A stretch of DNA of 64,000 nt from Nocardiopsis gilva YIM 90087. GTDB lineage: Bacteria > Actinomycetota > Actinomycetes > Streptosporangiales > Streptosporangiaceae. The position numbers were made by a program, and so were the translations under genes. The notes beneath the pieces are model-generated. The model saw only the letters and a list, made by a program, of their open reading frames with translations. It did not search any database and was not told where the DNA came from. Each line of letters opens with the position of its first letter. Within the stretch, counting starts at the first letter, position 1. Below are positions 52,065 to 62,624 of this stretch, one piece after another. The stretch is from NCBI RefSeq assembly GCF_002263495.1, contig NZ_CP022753.1, forward strand, positions 5,696,312 through 5,760,311, given 5' to 3'.

Positions 52065-53217
52065 GGTGCGGCACGAAGGACGACGTGTCGTCGGTGATCA
52101 GGCTGGACGTCTCGCGGATGCCCAGCCCCGCTGAGGTGTCCCCGACCACCCACGTGCCCAGCACCGGGTGCCACCCCTCGATCTCGGGGAGCGGCTGGAA
52201 CTGCTGGAAGACATACCCTTCCGTGCCGTAGTCGCCCGCGGTCCGCTCCAGTTCCCCGTCCGGCGTCACGATCCGCATGCTCGCCCCTTCGCGTCCGAGC
52301 AGCGGTTTGGCGATGTAGGTGTCCAGCGGCCCGGGGTCGCCCAGGTAGGCCGGGAGCAGGTTCGGGTGGCCCGGGTACAGCTCCCAGAGGATCGCCAGCA
52401 ACGCCTTGTTCGACAGCACCATCTTCCACACCGGCTCCACCCAGGGCGCGCCGTGCAGCCGCTGCAGGATGAGGGGGCCGAACCGGTCGTGGATCAGCCA
52501 CTCCCACGGATAGAGCTTGAACGCGGCCGTGATGGCGCGTTCCTCCAGGTCGACGAATTCGCTGGCCGAGTAGTCCCAGCCGATGTCCTCCAGGGCGATC
52601 TCCTGGGTGGGCAGCCCCGCCTGCTGGGCGGTCTCCTGAAGGTAGGCGGTGGTCAGCGCCTCCTCGCCGGTCTCGTCCTCGTTCGTCCAGGCGAAGTGGA
52701 CCAGGCCGTCGGGAAGTCGGGGGCGCAGCGCGGCCCACTGGTCGATGAGCTGCTCGTGCAGGGAGTTCCACTGGTCGGCCCCGGGGTGGGTGTCCTGGAG
52801 CCAGTGCCACTGCACGATCGCCGCCTCCACCAGGCAGGTGGGGGTGTCGGCGTTGTACTCCAGCAGTGTGGGCGGGTTGACGCCGTCGTAGCGGAGGTCG
52901 AACCGGCCGTACAGGTAGGGGTCGGTGCGTCGCCAGGAGTCGCGGATCGCGGGCACCGCCCACTCGGGGATACCGAAGTCGGCGAACCGGTTCTCCGCGA
53001 CGACGTGCTCCACCGCTTCCAGGCACATCTGGTGGAGGGACTCCACCACGGTTTCGAGGTGCAGCACCTCGTCCATCTCGAACTCGTAGTGCACCGACTC
53101 GTCCCAGTAGGTGCGCGACAGGTGCTCGGGATGGACCGCGCGGTGGAAGCCGAGCCCCTGCGACTCGACGATCTCCGGCCAGTTCGGGCGGACAGGGTTG
53201 CCGCTCTTCCTGATCAT
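52051..53217 (-). CDS. Glutathionylspermidine synthase family protein (YgiC-like)
   Basis: This 388-aa protein has the ATP-grasp-like fold of the glutathionylspermidine synthase pre-ATP-grasp domain. Recognisable blocks are GRFDLRYDGVNPPTLLEYNADTPT, WKMVLSNKALLAILWELYPGHP, AKPLLGREGASMRIV and the end GDTSAGLGIRE. Actinobacteria lack glutathione, so the true amide-bond substrate is unknown. I start at ATG 53217, 7 nt past the stop of the lipoprotein gene. The pair lipoprotein plus this enzyme mirrors E. coli ygiB-ygiC. Confidence 0.88.
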   Translation of the reverse strand: MIRKSGNPVRPNWPEIVESQGLGFHRAVHPEHLSRTYWDESVHYEFEMDEVLHLETVVESLHQMCLEAVEHVVAENRFADFGIPEWAVPAIRDSWRRTDPYLYGRFDLRYDGVNPPTLLEYNADTPTCLVEAAIVQWHWLQDTHPGADQWNSLHEQLIDQWAALRPRLPDGLVHFAWTNEDETGEEALTTAYLQETAQQAGLPTQEIALEDIGWDYSASEFVDLEERAITAAFKLYPWEWLIHDRFGPLILQRLHGAPWVEPVWKMVLSNKALLAILWELYPGHPNLLPAYLGDPGPLDTYIAKPLLGREGASMRIVTPDGELERTAGDYGTEGYVFQQFQPLPEIEGWHPVLGTWVVGDTSAGLGIRETSSLITDDTSSFVPHLIRL

Positions 53218-53224
53218 CTTCGGA

Positions 53225-53614
53225 TCAGCCTCCCCGGCCGCTGCCACCGCTGCCACCGCGGCCGCCCGCGCCGCCGCGCTGGATGACGGTGCCGCGCTTG
53301 GTCACGATCCGCGCGTCCGAGGGCCGTTTGACGCTGCCGCCGCTGACCCGCCCGTTCCGGACGGTCCCGCCGTAGTAGTAGTGGTAGCTGCCGCCGCTGC
53401 TGTAGGTGTCGTCGTCATCGCAGTACCGCTCGTCGACGACCCGCTTCTCCTTGCCCTGCACGCAGTGAGCGGTGACCTCCTTGGGGCTCGAGCACCCGGC
53501 GACCGCCAGCGACAGGACGCCGATGGTGCCGATCAGTACCGTGGACGAGCTCTTCCTCCCCGGCTGCGCGCCCTCCCCGTTCTCGCGGGGGGCGGCGGTG
53601 TTCCCTGGCGACAT
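53225..53614 (-). CDS. Small lipoprotein, YgiB-like in context
   Basis: The 129-aa protein has a hydrophobic segment (about residues 26-40) and the lipobox LAVAGC, so the cysteine at about residue 41 is expected to be lipidated. After it the sequence is Cys- and Tyr-rich (HCVQGKEKRVVDERYC, YHYYYGG) and ends in a Gly-rich tail. The ATG at 53614 follows GAGGAG. It is directly followed by a YgiC-like gene, the same order as ygiB-ygiC. I infer YgiB-like status from context; sequence similarity is not demonstrated. Confidence 0.75.
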   Translation of the reverse strand: MSPGNTAAPRENGEGAQPGRKSSSTVLIGTIGVLSLAVAGCSSPKEVTAHCVQGKEKRVVDERYCDDDDTYSSGGSYHYYYGGTVRNGRVSGGSVKRPSDARIVTKRGTVIQRGGAGGRGGSGGSGRGG

Positions 53615-53768
53615 AGCGCTGCTGCTTCTCCTCGGCTCGTCAGTGGTGGGGGGGATGGGTGGGGAGCTTCGCGTCGCCCCCGCGCCCCATGCCTGATTGT
53701 GACCGTTCCGCGGGCGCCGAGGTTCCCGACCGGAACGTGAAAGTTCACGCAAACCTGGCCGAATCCGG

Positions 53769-54713
53769 TCAGGTCTTGCGGAGCCGTACGCGGCGGATGC
53801 GGTGATCCTCGCCCTTGTAGAGGACGAGGGTGGCCCGCGCACGTGTGGGGCGGATGTTCTCCACGAGGTTGACCTCGTTGATGGTGCGCCAGGTGTCCAG
53901 CGCGAACTTCGTGGCCTCATCCTCGGGCACCGTGGTCGCCATGGAGTGGAAGTAGGAGCGCGGGTCGGAGAACGCGGTGCGGCGCAGCTCCAGGAACCGT
54001 TCCATGTACCAGGAGCGGATGTGGTCGACCTTGGCGTCGACGTAGATGGAGAAGTCGAAGAAGTCGGCGACGGCGAGCCGCCCCGGCAGCGGCGGCTGGA
54101 GCACGTTGATGCCCTCGAGGATGAGGATGTCGGGCCGGTACACCGTCTGCCGCTCGTCGCGCACGATGTCGTAGTGCAGGTGCGAGTAGACGGGGATCTC
54201 CATCTGCTCCGCGCCCGACTTCATCTCGGAGACGAACCGCACCAGCCGGCGCCGGTCGTAGCTCTCCGGGAACCCCTTGCGGTTCATGATGCCCCGGCTC
54301 TTGAGCACCGCGTTGGGATGGAGGAAGTTGTCGGTGCTCACCAGCTCGACATTGGGGTGGTCCGGCCACTGCGCCAGCAGGGTGCGCAGCAGGCGGGCCG
54401 TGGTGGACTTCCCCACGGCCACGCTGCCGGCCACGCCGATGACGAACGGGGCCGGGCGGTCGTCCTCGCCCAGGAACGCGCGCACCGCCCCGTGCCGCTG
54501 CCGCGTCGCCTTCACATACAGGTTGAGCAGCCGCGACATGGGCAGGTAGATGTCCCGCACGTCCTCCAGCGACGTGGGGTCACTGGTCCCGCGCAGGACT
54601 TCGAGCTCCGCCTCGGTCAGGGAGAGGGGGGTCGAGTCGCGCAGCGCCGCCCACGCCTGCCGGTCGAGCTCAACGTAGGGCGTTGAGAAGCCGTTCTTCG
54701 TCGCTTGAGACAC
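53769..54713 (-). CDS. coaA: Type I pantothenate kinase
   Basis: The enzyme phosphorylates pantothenate, the first step to coenzyme A. The 314-aa chain has the P-loop [46 protein letters not shown] and [12 protein letters not shown], and the C-terminal region [16 protein letters not shown] 54713 follows AAGGTGG. The gene lies upstream of and divergent from glmS, the conserved actinobacterial order. Confidence 0.96.
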   Translation of the reverse strand: MSQATKNGFSTPYVELDRQAWAALRDSTPLSLTEAELEVLRGTSDPTSLEDVRDIYLPMSRLLNLYVKATRQRHGAVRAFLGEDDRPAPFVIGVAGSVAVGKSTTARLLRTLLAQWPDHPNVELVSTDNFLHPNAVLKSRGIMNRKGFPESYDRRRLVRFVSEMKSGAEQMEIPVYSHLHYDIVRDERQTVYRPDILILEGINVLQPPLPGRLAVADFFDFSIYVDAKVDHIRSWYMERFLELRRTAFSDPRSYFHSMATTVPEDEATKFALDTWRTINEVNLVENIRPTRARATLVLYKGEDHRIRRVRLRKT

Positions 54714-54919
54714 GTCTGCCCACCTTAGATCAGCCCCTACCCCGGTCGACGCACCGCCCCTGCGCCGCGGCCGAATTGAGTTCTGGACTATCTCCCCCGA
54801 TATGTGCGTCCGGATCGGCTTCTGGGCGGATTTTTTCGACACGAGACCAAGGACACGTCGCGGGGGCACTCGCCGCCCCCGCGCGCGCCTGACGTGCGCC
54901 GTCGGGTCGCGACACACCA

Positions 54920-54935
54920 ACTGGTCTATACCGCC
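54920..54935. promoter_or_regulatory. DasR-like dre site upstream of glmS
   Basis: ACTGGTCTATACCGCC matches 13 of 16 positions of the DasR response element ACTGGTCTAGACCACT known from streptomycetes. It lies 75 bp before the glmS start and divergently upstream of coaA. DasR binds glucosamine-6-phosphate, the product of GlmS, so the location is sensible. It is a sequence match only. Confidence 0.45.
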
Positions 54936-54996
54936 ACCTGCGAAAATGGCTAATGGTCTGGTGTCGTAAGTTGCTCGGTGACCCCCTCTGATCGCT

Positions 54997-55002
54997 TACG
55001 CT
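54997..55002 (+). promoter_or_regulatory. Candidate leaderless -10 element of glmS
   Basis: TACGCT ends 7 nt before the glmS ATG at 55010, and there is no Shine-Dalgarno. This is the same hexamer and near-identical spacing as before the semialdehyde dehydrogenase gene, suggesting leaderless translation. No good -35 is seen at normal distance. Confidence 0.4.
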
Positions 55003-55009
55003 GGCGCTC

Positions 55010-56863
<1,854 letters not shown>

Positions 56864-56902
56864 TCGCGCTCGGTTCCGGGTGCCCGAGCTCCCGTTGTCC
56901 AC

Positions 56903-56948
56903 GAAAAGCGGGCGGATCTTTGTGAAGATCCGCCCGCTTTTCTCGTTT
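56903..56948. terminator. glmS terminator
   Basis: An 18-bp perfect stem (56903-56920 with 56925-56942, loop TGTG) is followed by TCGTTTTTT. It lies about 40 nt past the glmS stop and is a textbook rho-independent terminator on the + strand. Confidence 0.93.
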
Positions 56949-57070
56949 TTTCGCCAGAGTCATGTACAGGCATTCGGAATCGCGACCATAACCAGGCCGA
57001 ATTTTCCGACGTCACGAAGGATTCGGGCAATTCAGAATCCCCCGGAGCGGGTTTACGGAGACACCCAATT

Positions 57071-57088
57071 GTGACCATAAGCGGTCAC
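57071..57088. promoter_or_regulatory. Candidate operator before the M1 peptidase gene
   Basis: GTGACC and GGTCAC flank ATAAGC, a 6+6+6 dyad, about 190 bp upstream of the peptidase start. The 56950-57250 region is relatively AT-rich and holds no gene; this dyad is the only regulatory-looking feature I see in it. Confidence 0.35.
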
Positions 57089-57280
57089 TGGAAATGTTCA
57101 GGGATCAATTGACACGGGTAGAACCGGCTACCGCGTGGCGGTTCTCGGCGATCGGCCGGAGACACACCACGATGAACTTCTAGACGGCATCGCACCCATT
57201 GCGGCCTGGACGACTATCGACCGGGTCCGGTGCCGTGCCAGTGAATAGAGGCGATATTCCATGACGGAAAGGACCCACGC

Positions 57281-58831
57281 ATGGCACGCAGCCGGTTGAG
57301 ACGAGTCGGCGCCGCGTCGGTGACGGCGGTGCTGCTCGCCGCGGGACCCGCAACGATGGCGGCCGCGGCGCCCGGTGACGGGATCGGTGACCCGTACTTT
57401 CCCACCTACGGCAACACCGGCTACGACATCGAGCACTACGACCTCCGGCTGAATTACCAGCCCGACACCGACCGGCTCTCCGGAACCGCCACCCTGGTCA
57501 CCGAGGCCACCGAAGACCTCGACAAGTTCAGCCTCGACTTCCTGCTGGATGTCAGGTCCATCCGGGTCAACGGGAAGAAGTCCACGTTCGAATCCGACGG
57601 CGACCACAAGGTCATCGTGACCCCCAAGGCGCCCGTGGACGCGGGCGACCAGATGACCGTCGTGGTCAAGTACGCCGACGTCCCATCCTCGGTGAAGTGG
57701 AGCAAGGGCGAGGTCACCGGCTGGCACCGGTCGGACGGCGGGGCCATCGCCCTCGGCGAGCCCGAAGTCGCCTGGTGGTGGTTCCCCAGCAACGACCACC
57801 CGCTGGACAAGGCGACCTTCGACGTCCGGGTCAGCGTCCCCGAGGACTACAAGGCGGTCAGCAACGGCGTCCTCACCGGCCAGTTCACCCGGGCTGGGCG
57901 GACCGTCTACCTGTGGCGCCAGGACCAGCCCGCCGCCACCTACCTGGCCACGCTCGCGGTCGGCAAGTACGAGGTGAACACCGGCACCACGGCATCCGGT
58001 CTGCCCGTGTACAACGCCTACGACCCGGGCCTCGACTCGCTGATGGGAGCGGCCAAGGCCAGCATCGAGCGCAGTGAGGAGATCCTGGAGTTCCAGGAGC
58101 AGGACTTCGGGCCCTACCCGTTCAACGCCCTGGGCGGCATCGTGGCGGGTCCTGACTCGGGGCTCGGCTTCGCGTTGGAGACCCAGACCCGGCCGGTCTA
58201 CAGCCACGCGTTCTTCGCCCGCGGGTCCAACCCGTACGTGGTCGCGCACGAACTCGCCCACCAGTGGTGGGGCAACCACGTCTCGGTCGCCCGCTGGCAG
58301 GACATCTGGCTGAACGAGGGCTTCGCGAGCTACGCCGAGTGGATGCTGTCCGAGCACGAGGGAGAGGGCACCGTCCAGGAGATCGCCGACTACGTCTATG
58401 ACTCCAACCCCGAGGACGACCCGTTCTGGCAGGTGAAGCCGGGCGACCCGGGGGCGGACAACGTCTTCCACTCCGCCGTGTACGACCGGGGCGCGCTCGC
58501 GGTCCACGCGCTGCGTATGGAGGTGGGTGAGGCGGCGTTCGCCGACATCCTCACCACCTGGCAGCAGGAGCACGCCAACGGCAACGCCACCGTCGAGGAG
58601 TTCATCGAGCTGGCGGAGAAGGTCTCCGGGCAGGACCTCACCGAGCTGTTCGACACGTGGCTCTACACCGAGGGCCGTCCCGCCGAGCCCCCGGCGCCGC
58701 AGGCCACGACCCGGACGCTGTCGGCCCCGGCGGGCGACGAGCGGCCGAAGGAACCCAAGTCCTGGAAGAAGATCAAGGCCAACCACGATCTGATGCACCG
58801 GGAGGGACACGCGCACGCCCACGCGCACTAG
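57281..58831 (+). CDS. Secreted M1-family zinc metallopeptidase
   Basis: This 516-aa aminopeptidase-type enzyme has a Sec signal peptide (basic MARSRLRRV, hydrophobic core, cut near AAAAPGD). The zinc site is HELAHQWWGNHVSVARWQDI with the third ligand Glu in LNEGFASYAEW. The GAMEN exopeptidase motif of classical members is replaced by a GFALETQ-like segment, so the substrate position is uncertain. The C-terminal armadillo domain is reduced. The tail ends HREGHAHAHAH, a possible metal-binding extension. ATG 57281 has AAAGGA 7 nt upstream. It sits between glmS and glmM. Confidence 0.93.
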   Translation: MARSRLRRVGAASVTAVLLAAGPATMAAAAPGDGIGDPYFPTYGNTGYDIEHYDLRLNYQPDTDRLSGTATLVTEATEDLDKFSLDFLLDVRSIRVNGKKSTFESDGDHKVIVTPKAPVDAGDQMTVVVKYADVPSSVKWSKGEVTGWHRSDGGAIALGEPEVAWWWFPSNDHPLDKATFDVRVSVPEDYKAVSNGVLTGQFTRAGRTVYLWRQDQPAATYLATLAVGKYEVNTGTTASGLPVYNAYDPGLDSLMGAAKASIERSEEILEFQEQDFGPYPFNALGGIVAGPDSGLGFALETQTRPVYSHAFFARGSNPYVVAHELAHQWWGNHVSVARWQDIWLNEGFASYAEWMLSEHEGEGTVQEIADYVYDSNPEDDPFWQVKPGDPGADNVFHSAVYDRGALAVHALRMEVGEAAFADILTTWQQEHANGNATVEEFIELAEKVSGQDLTELFDTWLYTEGRPAEPPAPQATTRTLSAPAGDERPKEPKSWKKIKANHDLMHREGHAHAHAH

Positions 58832-58982
58832 CGCCGTCGCGGTGCCCCGCGGACGGGGCGGCCGACCGGATCTGCGCGGCCCCACGACACACGCGTGCCG
58901 GTGTGCTCACGATCGAGCACACCGGCACGTCGGTCGAGGAACGGCTCGGCAGACGGGAGGGGCGCCTCCGCGGCCCCCCGCC

Positions 58983-60329
58983 TCAGCCCAGGTCGGACTT
59001 GACGACCCCGGCGAGGCGGCCGGCGATCTCCTCGGCCCTGCCCTCGGTGGTGGCCTCGACCATCACCCGGACCATCGGCTCGGTTCCGCTGGGCCGGATC
59101 AGCACCCGGCCGGACTCGCCCAGCTCGTCCTGGGCGAACTTCACCGCGTCGGCGACCACGGCGGACGTCGCGGCCCGGCTCTTGTCGACACCGCGGACGT
59201 TGACCAGTACCTGCGGCAGCCGGGTCATGACCGTGGCCAGCTCGCCGAGGGAGGCTCCGCGCCGGGCCACCGCGCTGAGCAGGTGCAGGCCGGTCAGCAG
59301 GCCATCACCCGTGGTGGCGTGGTCGAGCAGCACGACGTGCCCCGACTGCTCGCCGCCGAGCGAGTAGGACCCGGCGTTCATGGCCTCCAGGACGTAGCGG
59401 TCGCCCACGGCCGTCTCCACGACCTTGATCCCGGCCTTGCGCATGGCCAGCTTCAGCCCCAGGTTGGACATCACCGTGACGACGAGCGTGTCCTGGGCGA
59501 GGCGTCCGGCCTCCTGCAGCTCCAGCGCGAGGATCCCCAGGATCTGGTCGCCGTCCACGACCGAGCCGTCGGCGGCCACGGCCAGGCAGCGGTCGGCGTC
59601 ACCGTCGTGGGCGATACCGGCGTCGGCGCCGTGCTCGACCACGGCCGCGCGCAGCGCGTCGAGGTGGGTCGACCCGCAGCCGGAGTTGATGTTGAGGCCG
59701 TCGGGCCGGTCGCCGATGGCGATGACCTCGGCCCCGACCCGGCGCAGCGCCTCGGGGGCGACCTCGGAGGCGGCGCCGTGGGCGCAGTCCACGACGACCC
59801 GCAGACCGTCGAGGCGGTGCGGCAGTGAGGCGACCACGTGCGCGATGTAGCGCTCCGCGCTGTCGGCGGCGTCGGTGACCCGGCCCACGTCCGCGCCGGT
59901 CGCCCCCGCAGCCGGCTGGGCGAGCTGGGCCTCGATGCGGTCCTCGACCTCGTCGGCGAGCTTCTGCCCGCCGCGCCCGAAGAATTTGATCCCGTTGTCG
60001 GGGGCCGGGTTGTGGCTGGCGGAGAGCATGACACCGAAGTCGGCGTCCAGTTCGGCGGTGAGGTGCGCGACCGCCGGGGTTGGCAGCACGCCCAGGCGGA
60101 TCACGTCCACCCCGGCACCCGCCAGCCCGGCCACGACCGCGGCCTCCAGAAACTCACCGGAGGCGCGCGGGTCCCGCCCGACGACCGCGAAAGGGCGGGC
60201 ACTCGCGCCCGCATCGCGTCCCTCGGTCAGTACCCGCGCCGCGGCGATGGACAGATCCAGAGCCAGGGTCGCGGTGAGATCGCGCCCGGCGACCCCTCGC
60301 ACGCCGTCAGTACCAAACAGCCGAGCCAC
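58983..60329 (-). CDS. glmM: Phosphoglucosamine mutase
   Basis: The enzyme converts glucosamine 6-phosphate to the 1-phosphate. The 448-aa chain opens [14 protein letters not shown], carries the phosphoserine in [18 protein letters not shown], the metal loop [10 protein letters not shown], the sugar loop GGEQSGHVV and the phosphate-binding end [18 protein letters not shown] 60329 follows GAAGGA. The frame is open to 60632 without family sequence. It lies downstream of rpsI, the usual place in actinobacteria, though a hairpin separates them. Confidence 0.96.
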   Translation of the reverse strand: MARLFGTDGVRGVAGRDLTATLALDLSIAAARVLTEGRDAGASARPFAVVGRDPRASGEFLEAAVVAGLAGAGVDVIRLGVLPTPAVAHLTAELDADFGVMLSASHNPAPDNGIKFFGRGGQKLADEVEDRIEAQLAQPAAGATGADVGRVTDAADSAERYIAHVVASLPHRLDGLRVVVDCAHGAASEVAPEALRRVGAEVIAIGDRPDGLNINSGCGSTHLDALRAAVVEHGADAGIAHDGDADRCLAVAADGSVVDGDQILGILALELQEAGRLAQDTLVVTVMSNLGLKLAMRKAGIKVVETAVGDRYVLEAMNAGSYSLGGEQSGHVVLLDHATTGDGLLTGLHLLSAVARRGASLGELATVMTRLPQVLVNVRGVDKSRAATSAVVADAVKFAQDELGESGRVLIRPSGTEPMVRVMVEATTEGRAEEIAGRLAGVVKSDLG

Positions 60330-60662
60330 GTATCCTTCGCCCCTTACACATCTCATGGAGGTTCGACGACAGGGCCGTCGGGACGCGCATCGGCGTCCCA
60401 CTCCCGCCCACCGCGTCCGTCGGACAGCGGTGGGCGACCCGGGGCCCGGCCCTGACGGCCCCGAATGGTGAACGTTCTCGGCGCGACGACGCGCGGGAAC
60501 TCCCGTGTGAGTATCCCTGGACGACGCGCCCTTGGGGATACATTCACCGCAACGGAGCCGAGAAACAGCTATGGCCCGCCCTGGCCCCCGGGGACCAGGG
60601 GACAGGCGGGCCGTAGCGTGCGGCACCGACATGCACGGTGCTCGAGAGTCTCGACGGAGTGG
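60330..60662. other. Intergenic region between rpsI and glmM
   Basis: This 333-bp gap holds the hairpin at 60573-60612 and an inverted repeat GTATCCC/GGGATAC (60511-60517 with 60535-60541) that may regulate glmM. I see no credible gene. The promoter of glmM should be here but has no clear consensus boxes. Confidence 0.55.
60573..60612 (-). terminator. Hairpin downstream of rpsI
   Basis: GGCCCGCC (60573-60580) pairs with GGCGGGCC (60605-60612); CTGG/CCAG inside extends the stem with an internal bulge. It lies about 50 nt past the rpsI stop on the leftward transcript and likely ends or attenuates it before glmM. No U-run. Confidence 0.5.
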
Positions 60663-61178
60663 TTACCGCTTGGAGAACTGCGGAGCCTTGCGGGCCTTCT
60701 TGAGACCGGCCTTCTTCCGCTCGACCTCGCGCGCGTCGCGGGTCAGGTAACCGGCCTTCTTCAGCGCCGGGCGGTTGTTCTCCGGGTCCAGCCCGGCCAG
60801 CGCACGGGCGATGCCGTGGCGCAGGGCGCCGGCCTGGCCGCTGGGGCCGCCGCCGTTCAGGCGGGCGAAGACGTCGTAGGAGTCTTCAAAGCCCAGGGCG
60901 ACCAGCGGCTCCTTAATGACCTGCTGGTGGACCTTGTCCGGGAAGTAGTCCGCCAGCGGCTTGCCGTTGACCTTCCACTCGCCGGCACCCGGGGTGATAC
61001 GGACTCGGGCGATGGCCTGCTTGCGGCGGCCGGTCCCGGCACCCGGGCCGGTGGCGGTGGGGACATAAGCCGCACCGGACGCCTCGGGCGTCTCGCTGGT
61101 GTACTCGCTCGGGAACTCGTCGGAGTTCTCGTCGAAGTCCTGGGTGGTGACGTCTTCGATACCGGTGGGCTCGACCAC
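60663..61178 (-). CDS. rpsI: 30S ribosomal protein S9
   Basis: S9 is 171 aa here, about 40 longer than the E. coli protein because of an acidic N-terminal extension (residues 1-45, rich in Glu, Asp, Ser and Thr). The conserved core begins [14 protein letters not shown] and ends with the decoding-site tail [15 protein letters not shown] 61178 follows GAGGAGAACC. It is downstream of rplM in the same direction, 35 nt away. Confidence 0.97.
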   Translation of the reverse strand: MVEPTGIEDVTTQDFDENSDEFPSEYTSETPEASGAAYVPTATGPGAGTGRRKQAIARVRITPGAGEWKVNGKPLADYFPDKVHQQVIKEPLVALGFEDSYDVFARLNGGGPSGQAGALRHGIARALAGLDPENNRPALKKAGYLTRDAREVERKKAGLKKARKAPQFSKR

Positions 61179-61213
61179 GGTTCTCCTCGTACTTCCTTCA
61201 GTCTCGCGAACGC

Positions 61214-61663
61214 CTAGGCGGGCTGGTCGATCTTGGTGATTTCGAACGGCACCGGCTTCTGGGCCTGGTGCGGGTGCTCCGGGCCGGCGTACACCTTGAG
61301 CTTCTTGGCCATCTGCCGACCAAGGGAGCCCTTCGGCAGCATGCCCTTGACAGCCTTCTCGATGGCCCGCTCAGGGCGCTTCTCGATCAGCTCGCTGTAG
61401 GCGACGGAACGCAGACCGCCGGGGTAACCGGAGTGCCGGTAGGCCCGCTTCTGCTCCAGCTTCTTACCGGTCAGCGCCACCTTGTCGGCGTTCACGATGA
61501 TCACGAAGTCACCGGTGTCGACGTGGGGCGCGTAGTAGGTCTTGTGCTTGCCTCGGAGCAGCGTGGCGACGTGGCTGGCCAGCCGCCCGAGCACGACATC
61601 GCTGGCGTCGATGACGTGCCACTGACGCTGGACATCGCTGGGCTTAGGGCTGAATGTGCGCAC
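61214..61663 (-). CDS. rplM: 50S ribosomal protein L13
   Basis: L13 is 149 aa, normal length. Conserved parts are [53 protein letters not shown] and [22 protein letters not shown] start at GTG 61663 with AGAAGG upstream. The frame is open to 61846 but the family begins here. First gene of the rplM-rpsI operon. Confidence 0.97.
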   Translation of the reverse strand: MRTFSPKPSDVQRQWHVIDASDVVLGRLASHVATLLRGKHKTYYAPHVDTGDFVIIVNADKVALTGKKLEQKRAYRHSGYPGGLRSVAYSELIEKRPERAIEKAVKGMLPKGSLGRQMAKKLKVYAGPEHPHQAQKPVPFEITKIDQPA

Positions 61664-62624
61664 GATCGTAAGCCTTCTCAGTCGGCGTGGTCCATCCCCG
61701 CGAGCGGAGATGGGGAACTCGTAATTAACTGGACCGGCCGCCTCAACGTGTCTGAGGGCCCGGCCGGCGATGAGTGTGCAGACGATGATGCGTGACCGGC
61801 GCCCATCCAACACAGATGTGGGAACCCACGGCAACTCAACGCACAACGACGGAGTATCTTACCGATCGAGTGCACCGCAAGTCAAAATGACCCATGATCA
61901 TAACTCTGCACTGACATGGGCCGACAAGCACTGACACCACGATCCGTGATTACTCCACCTTCATTATGCCCTCCCTGGGGAGTGCTTTCGCCGGTTCCGG
62001 GCGCCACCGTACCCGCACGCCGCGTCGATCGGCCGCCGCAATGCCCACCGGCTGGGCGATCGGGGCCGCTCAGGCCGGGCGAACCGCGAAGAGTTGGGAG
62101 ATTACCGCCATACTCCCACCACTCGTCCCGAACCGGACGCTAGAGTCGCGTGCGGAGCATCCGAGCATAGCGTGCCGGCAGTCCCGATCAGCGCCGCTGC
62201 CGCGCCGCTCGACCGACGTGGCCCCGGCTCTCGGACGGACCGCGCTCACCGTGCCCGGCTTCCCGTCCGCTCACGACGCCGGAGGGCACCTGATAGCGCG
62301 AGAGTCGCCCTACCACGGCTCTCGGCACCCACGACGGGTTATCCTCGGGCCGCACGCTCGATGCCCTACATCGGATGAGCCGCGAACGGATCCGTCGGCG
62401 CCTCGTCTTGGAACACAGCAGGTCACCCCGAAGTCGGGCGGCATCCGACCGCTGTGGTCCACGACTCCGCACGATCACGGGCCCGGACCCCGGACCGGCC
62501 GCGTCATCAACCCCCATGTGCCGCCCCAGGACAGTCTCCGGAGCCTCCCATCGCACCGCATCCGAACGAGCCAACCGACGGCCGCCCCGGCCCTGACGGC
62601 CGGCATCAGCGGCAGCACGCCGCC
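61664..62624. other. Long intergenic region with the rplM promoter
   Basis: About 960 bp separate rplM (leftward) from the Pro-rich gene (rightward). The rplM leader and promoter occupy 61664-61885. From 61886 to 62624 several open frames exist on both strands, but none has a ribosome site and family features, and their composition is that of spurious GC-rich frames. The promoter of the rightward gene should lie near its start but is not obvious. Confidence 0.55.
61856..61885 (-). promoter_or_regulatory. rplM-rpsI promoter
   Basis: TTGACT (61880-61885) and TAAGAT (61856-61861) on the reverse strand are 18 bp apart. The transcript would start near 61850, leaving a leader of about 185 nt before the rplM GTG. 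The long GC-rich leader may carry ribosomal-protein autoregulation, which I cannot show. Confidence 0.7.

Larger units (their letters stand above)
56864..57280. other. Intergenic region between glmS and the M1 peptidase gene
   Basis: This 417-bp gap contains the glmS terminator (56903-56948), an AT-rich stretch with the GTGACC dyad (57071-57088) and presumably the promoter of the peptidase gene. Nothing else is recognisable; there is no credible gene. Confidence 0.6.

Noticed and set aside
57128-58885. A 585-codon open frame on the - strand
   Set aside because: It is antisense to the M1 peptidase with signal peptide and HExxH zinc site; no independent features.
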